Below are positions 30,854 to 33,666 of a DNA stretch of 33,666 nt, in pieces. The notes under the pieces are model-generated. The model was not told the DNA's origin. It made no database searches and worked only from the letters and a program-made list of their open reading frames with translations. How positions within the stretch are numbered: the stretch's first letter is position 1; each line of letters begins with the position of its first letter. Both the position numbers and the translations under genes were made by a program. The stretch is from Cyanobacteria bacterium M_surface_10_m2_179 (GTDB lineage: Bacteria; Cyanobacteriota; Cyanobacteriia; PCC-6307; Cyanobiaceae): contig VGPW01000011.1 in NCBI GenBank assembly GCA_016882545.1, positions 1-33,666 on the forward strand. The letters are read 5' to 3'.

Positions 30854-32683
30854 TCACTTAGGAGATACTGTAACTTTAACATGCAGTCGATGTTCTGACT
30901 CAGGCAGATTAACTGTCAGCAATTCGGCATTGAAATCTGTATAAGCCTCGCCTTCGATTTCACACTTGCTAATGACCAAAGAACCTTTTGGAAGGATATC
31001 TGGTTCAACACGGAGTACCCGATCTTTGAATCCATTTGGCAGTGGCTTAAAGTGAAGATCTAGCGGACGCTTCTTGATCATGAGATCAATGTAAACTGTT
31101 GACAAGAAGCATAGTTCAGTGGAGTGATATGCGCTCATTGAATGACTGCCCTTGAAGCGCTCTGTCCCCACCAAATAAGGCACGCCATTGGCTAGGACGT
31201 TGAAGTAAACGCCTCCGTCATTGTTGTCCAGGAAGAATGCATTGTAGAAGGCAGCAGATTCATCTGAATATTTCTTGTAAGCGCCATTGTCTGGCATATG
31301 ACCTTGGAGGATTAAATAAGCGAGGATACCTTGCTCTTGTTGCCACCAAGCTTTACGATCATGCCACGCGTAGCGATGGTATTTCTCGTTTTGGCCAAGT
31401 ACTCTTTCAACGACATCATACCAACCGAAGCGCTGGTTATCATAGCCAACTTTAGGCATTAAATCGGCAATCTTCTTCGCAACCTCAAGATACTTATCTT
31501 TGCCGATTTCCGAGTAAAAGCGCATGAGGTTCCAAGCTATTTTCAGATTGTGCCCTACAACGGCTCTGTTTTGCTGCCAACCCCACGTCTGATCTTTACT
31601 CCAATCATCAAAGAACTTTTCTTGCACGAAAGGACTGTTGTCGTAATCAGGAAAATGCGTCGTGATCGTGTCAAATGTGTCTTCAAGCATCTTCTTATAA
31701 CGCTCTTCCCCTGTTGCCAGCCATAGGTTAATCAGGTAGGCCGGCGCATGGTCGCCTACCGAGTTCCAGTTCTTCTTGGCTTTGTTTCTACCGAGGCTTT
31801 CCTCATGAGCACTGAGAGTGACTGCATGGATGTGAGAATAGTAACCACCCTTGTCATGATCTTTGAAGCATTCATCAAAGAGGTCAACAGTCTTTTCTGC
31901 ATCTGAAAGGATGCGGGGATCTCCTGTCAGCCTGTAGGTCTGGATCGGACCTGCCAGGGCATAAATCTGCTCATAGGCAGGAATGCAGTCATAGTCATCA
32001 CCAAACTCTGAGACGAGCAGCTTTTGCTCCTCACCCCCGCTGCTTACCTTCTGCCCATGATACCAATAAATTAAACCTGTATCGGTATCAGTAAACCTCA
32101 TCTTGTCGCGTAAATATTCCGTACCTTTCTCTGCGGCATCTAGATAAAGATCCTTGCCGGTTAGCATGTATGCACATGCCATGCCGTATACCATTCTAGA
32201 GATTGTATCGGTTTCCTGAAGGAAATCACTATCTTTCTTCCCACCAGTGAGGTTGATAAGTGTGCGATAATTGCGATAATCAATCTCTTGATTGGGCGCA
32301 TCAAACTGCCATTTGCAATACGAAGCTGCGATTTGGTCGATCTGTTGAATCCACCATCCTTGTTCATCGCTATATCGATATTCATTCTTATTGTCGCCCG
32401 CAAACAGGATGTAGTTAATTTCGAACTTGATCTTTTCTTCTGGGAAGTAAGTGCCGTAGGCAAAGATCATTTGCCCAGGTACTAATAGTCTTTTGAGCTC
32501 TCCTGATCTGTCTGGCCAGTCTTCACCAAGGTTCTGGGTTTGTTTAGCGTATGTGTTGCCTGTTAACTTGCCTTGGTACTCTCGGCCATCAGACGTTTTG
32601 ATTCCGATGAGCTTGTTGGCTTCGTCATAGGAGGTGACATAGCCTGAGATCAGATCTGAAAATGTGAAGTTGAGATCGTTCAT
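30854..32683 (-). CDS. AGE-family sugar epimerase/isomerase with extra terminal domains
   Basis: This 609-residue protein has a central (alpha/alpha)6-barrel of the N-acylglucosamine 2-epimerase family, roughly residues 105-540. Family motifs are ETDTISRMVYGMACAYMLTG, DGGYYS-like KGGYYSHIHAV, the catalytic-type histidine His378 in VVGHNLKIAWNLMRF and KAWWQQEQGILAYL (Trp446-Gln451). Family members interconvert sugars such as mannose/glucose or N-acetylmannosamine/N-acetylglucosamine; the substrate here is not known. About 100 N-terminal residues (strand-rich, with VPGQMIFAYGTYF) and about 60 C-terminal residues are additional to the usual 400-residue family. It is second in the operon, 40 bases after the DJ-1-type gene, and corresponds to slr1855 (from memory). 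Confidence 0.88.
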   Translation of the reverse strand: MNDLNFTFSDLISGYVTSYDEANKLIGIKTSDGREYQGKLTGNTYAKQTQNLGEDWPDRSGELKRLLVPGQMIFAYGTYFPEEKIKFEINYILFAGDNKNEYRYSDEQGWWIQQIDQIAASYCKWQFDAPNQEIDYRNYRTLINLTGGKKDSDFLQETDTISRMVYGMACAYMLTGKDLYLDAAEKGTEYLRDKMRFTDTDTGLIYWYHGQKVSSGGEEQKLLVSEFGDDYDCIPAYEQIYALAGPIQTYRLTGDPRILSDAEKTVDLFDECFKDHDKGGYYSHIHAVTLSAHEESLGRNKAKKNWNSVGDHAPAYLINLWLATGEERYKKMLEDTFDTITTHFPDYDNSPFVQEKFFDDWSKDQTWGWQQNRAVVGHNLKIAWNLMRFYSEIGKDKYLEVAKKIADLMPKVGYDNQRFGWYDVVERVLGQNEKYHRYAWHDRKAWWQQEQGILAYLILQGHMPDNGAYKKYSDESAAFYNAFFLDNNDGGVYFNVLANGVPYLVGTERFKGSHSMSAYHSTELCFLSTVYIDLMIKKRPLDLHFKPLPNGFKDRVLRVEPDILPKGSLVISKCEIEGEAYTDFNAELLTVNLPESEHRLHVKVTVSPK

Positions 32684-32723
32684 GTTTCGATTTGCAATGG
32701 GGTGGGAGTTGTTGATTAAAATG

Positions 32724-33305
32724 TTAGAGGCCGCAGATAACGTCCCTAAAACGTTCTACGAAACTACCGACGCAACCTGGATGTTTGCCTGTTATCAGTA
32801 AGCCCTGCTGATGGAGTTCCACCGTAGCTCCATCTTGTACTATTAATTTGGCACCAGCGTTTTCTACATCACAGATGATGTTGTGCGCACAGGTAACCTC
32901 ACGTGACTTGATAAGACTTGGGTCCGCGCAGAATAACCATAGAGAGTGACAGATCGTGCCGATAGCCAATTCACCCTGGTCCATTAAGGTGACGGCTTGT
33001 CTCAAGAGATTGACCGCAGGTGCTTGATTAGTAGCGGCCAGCTTCTCCTGATAGCGGAGTCGATCCATAGCATAACCACCGATCAGTATGAGTCCCTTGT
33101 AATCGGTGAGATCGATAGTGCTAACACAATGCTTGACTACAACCTTGCTGGTCTTGTCATTGCCCTCAAAAGTGAGAGATTCATTCCCCCACAAATAGGA
33201 GGCGTAATCAACATCTATTCCGTTGCTTGGAAAGTACTCATTGAATACGTTGAATTCAGTCTCGTCGTAGTGCTCTTCAATCAGCACGAGCACTTTGGTG
33301 GGCAT
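32724..33305 (-). CDS. DJ-1/PfpI family protein
   Basis: The 193-residue protein has the flavodoxin-like glutamine-amidotransferase fold: KVLVLIEEHYDETEF, then YKGLILIGGYAMDRLRYQ and the nucleophile elbow IGTICHSLWLF with Cys119 and His120. The conserved N-terminal glutamate is likely within EEHYDETE. Members include chaperone/deglycase and isonitrile-hydratase-type enzymes; the exact activity cannot be told. It is the first recognised gene of the low-GC operon, with a possible promoter 27 bases upstream, and matches slr1854 in position (from memory). Confidence 0.87.
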   Translation of the reverse strand: MPTKVLVLIEEHYDETEFNVFNEYFPSNGIDVDYASYLWGNESLTFEGNDKTSKVVVKHCVSTIDLTDYKGLILIGGYAMDRLRYQEKLAATNQAPAVNLLRQAVTLMDQGELAIGTICHSLWLFCADPSLIKSREVTCAHNIICDVENAGAKLIVQDGATVELHQQGLLITGKHPGCVGSFVERFRDVICGL

Positions 33306-33666
33306 AGAGAGGGCTCCCTATCACTGTCCGAAATATAGGCCTTAGGCCTTTTAGGGGCACAATATTCATAAACTGTCATCTTTGAATATTTTGTGGCCTT
33401 GGATACATCCTCGACTCAGTGCTTACCAAGCTTCTTGGAAATGATTGATTTTCGACTGTCTGGAGCGCCACAATGGTATTCGATCTGTATTTCTTTGGAT
33501 TCTTGTGGCAAAACTTACGGAACCCAACTTTTTCAATGCTAGCGAGACACGCTTGACACCCCAGGGCTGATTCAAAGTGTGTCATAGGCATGCTTGCCGG
33601 GGCTGCGAGCATGGGTTGAGGTCGGTGGGATTGCCCCCTCTCAGTGCCCCAAAGCGTTTCTGCCGC
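33306..33666. other. 361-base terminal region without a supported gene
   Basis: This stretch holds the possible operon promoter and a tandem TAGGCCT heptamer at 33336-33349. It also contains a 78-codon minus-strand open frame at 33376-33612 that has no recognisable domain and odd composition. G+C rises again in the last 70 bases, hinting that the low-GC segment ends here. No RNA gene or terminator was seen. Confidence 0.5.
33332..33362 (-). promoter_or_regulatory. Possible promoter of the low-GC operon
   Basis: On the minus strand TTGTGC (33362-33357) and TATATT (33337-33332), 19 bases apart, resemble -35 and -10 boxes. They would place a start near 33325, about 20 bases before the DJ-1-type ATG. 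The spacer contains a tandem heptamer (see findings). The -35 match is poor. Confidence 0.3.

Larger units (their letters stand above)
26815..33400. other. Low-GC segment, probably horizontally acquired
   Basis: Composition changes from about two-thirds G+C to roughly 35-55% in hand-sampled 60-base lines. The change begins in the aspS upstream region and lasts to near the right edge. No GCGATCGC octamer occurs in it, versus eight in the first 22 kb. All seven recognised genes point the same way. No integrase, tRNA, direct repeat or transposase marks the ends. The left boundary is approximate and the right one lies at or beyond the window edge. Confidence 0.7.

Noticed and set aside
33376-33612. 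78-codon minus-strand open frame near the right edge
   Set aside because: No recognisable domain, no ribosome site, no close gene partner; likely chance.

Overview
The window looks like chromosome from a high-GC picocyanobacterium of the Cyanobium/Synechococcus type. The first 26.8 kb is about two-thirds G+C by eye. It carries eight copies of the cyanobacterial octamer GCGATCGC, a complete urease locus joined to a urea ABC transporter, a probable NtcA promoter, and a compact pyrG-queE-queC-pabB-pabC operon. Genus-level placement is inference from gene content and composition.

Positions 1-2876 (minus strand) hold three overlapping genes: a circularly permuted ATP-grasp protein, an alpha-E protein and a transglutaminase-like protein cut by the window edge. 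This is a known genomic trio of poorly defined function. Positions 2963-6303 (minus) carry ureD-ureA-ureB-ureC. Divergent from these, 6361-10881 (plus) carries ureE, ureF and ureG. Between ureF and ureG sits a three-gene ABC transporter of unknown substrate (permease, ATPase, Tat-type lipoprotein). Positions 11062-16249 carry urtABCDE, preceded by a strong NtcA-type promoter and with a hairpin terminator after urtA. Together these genes import urea, split it to ammonia and CO2, and insert nickel into the enzyme, probably under nitrogen control.

Positions 16239-17816 (minus) encode an amino-acid permease broken by one in-frame TAG. Positions 17887-18369 (plus) encode a small exported protein. 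Positions 18371-23566 (minus) are the pabC, pabB, queC, queE and pyrG genes, most of them overlapping. They are followed by a group 2 sigma-70 gene and aspS.

At about 26.8 kb the composition falls abruptly to roughly 45% G+C (hand samples), and this persists to near the right edge. This segment is one minus-strand gene set, in transcription order: DJ-1/PfpI protein, AGE-family epimerase, STAS protein, GlgX-type debranching enzyme, second STAS protein, HATPase anti-sigma-type kinase, and a possible SnoaL-like protein. The order matches, from memory, the icfG cluster of Synechocystis PCC 6803 (slr1854-slr1861), which links carbon and glucose metabolism. The PP2C phosphatase IcfG, expected between the second STAS gene and the kinase, is absent: only 5 bases separate them. 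A partner-switching regulator embedded among carbohydrate enzymes, missing its phosphatase and different in composition from the host, is the most interesting item here.

No tRNA, rRNA, CRISPR array, integrase or insertion sequence was recognised.
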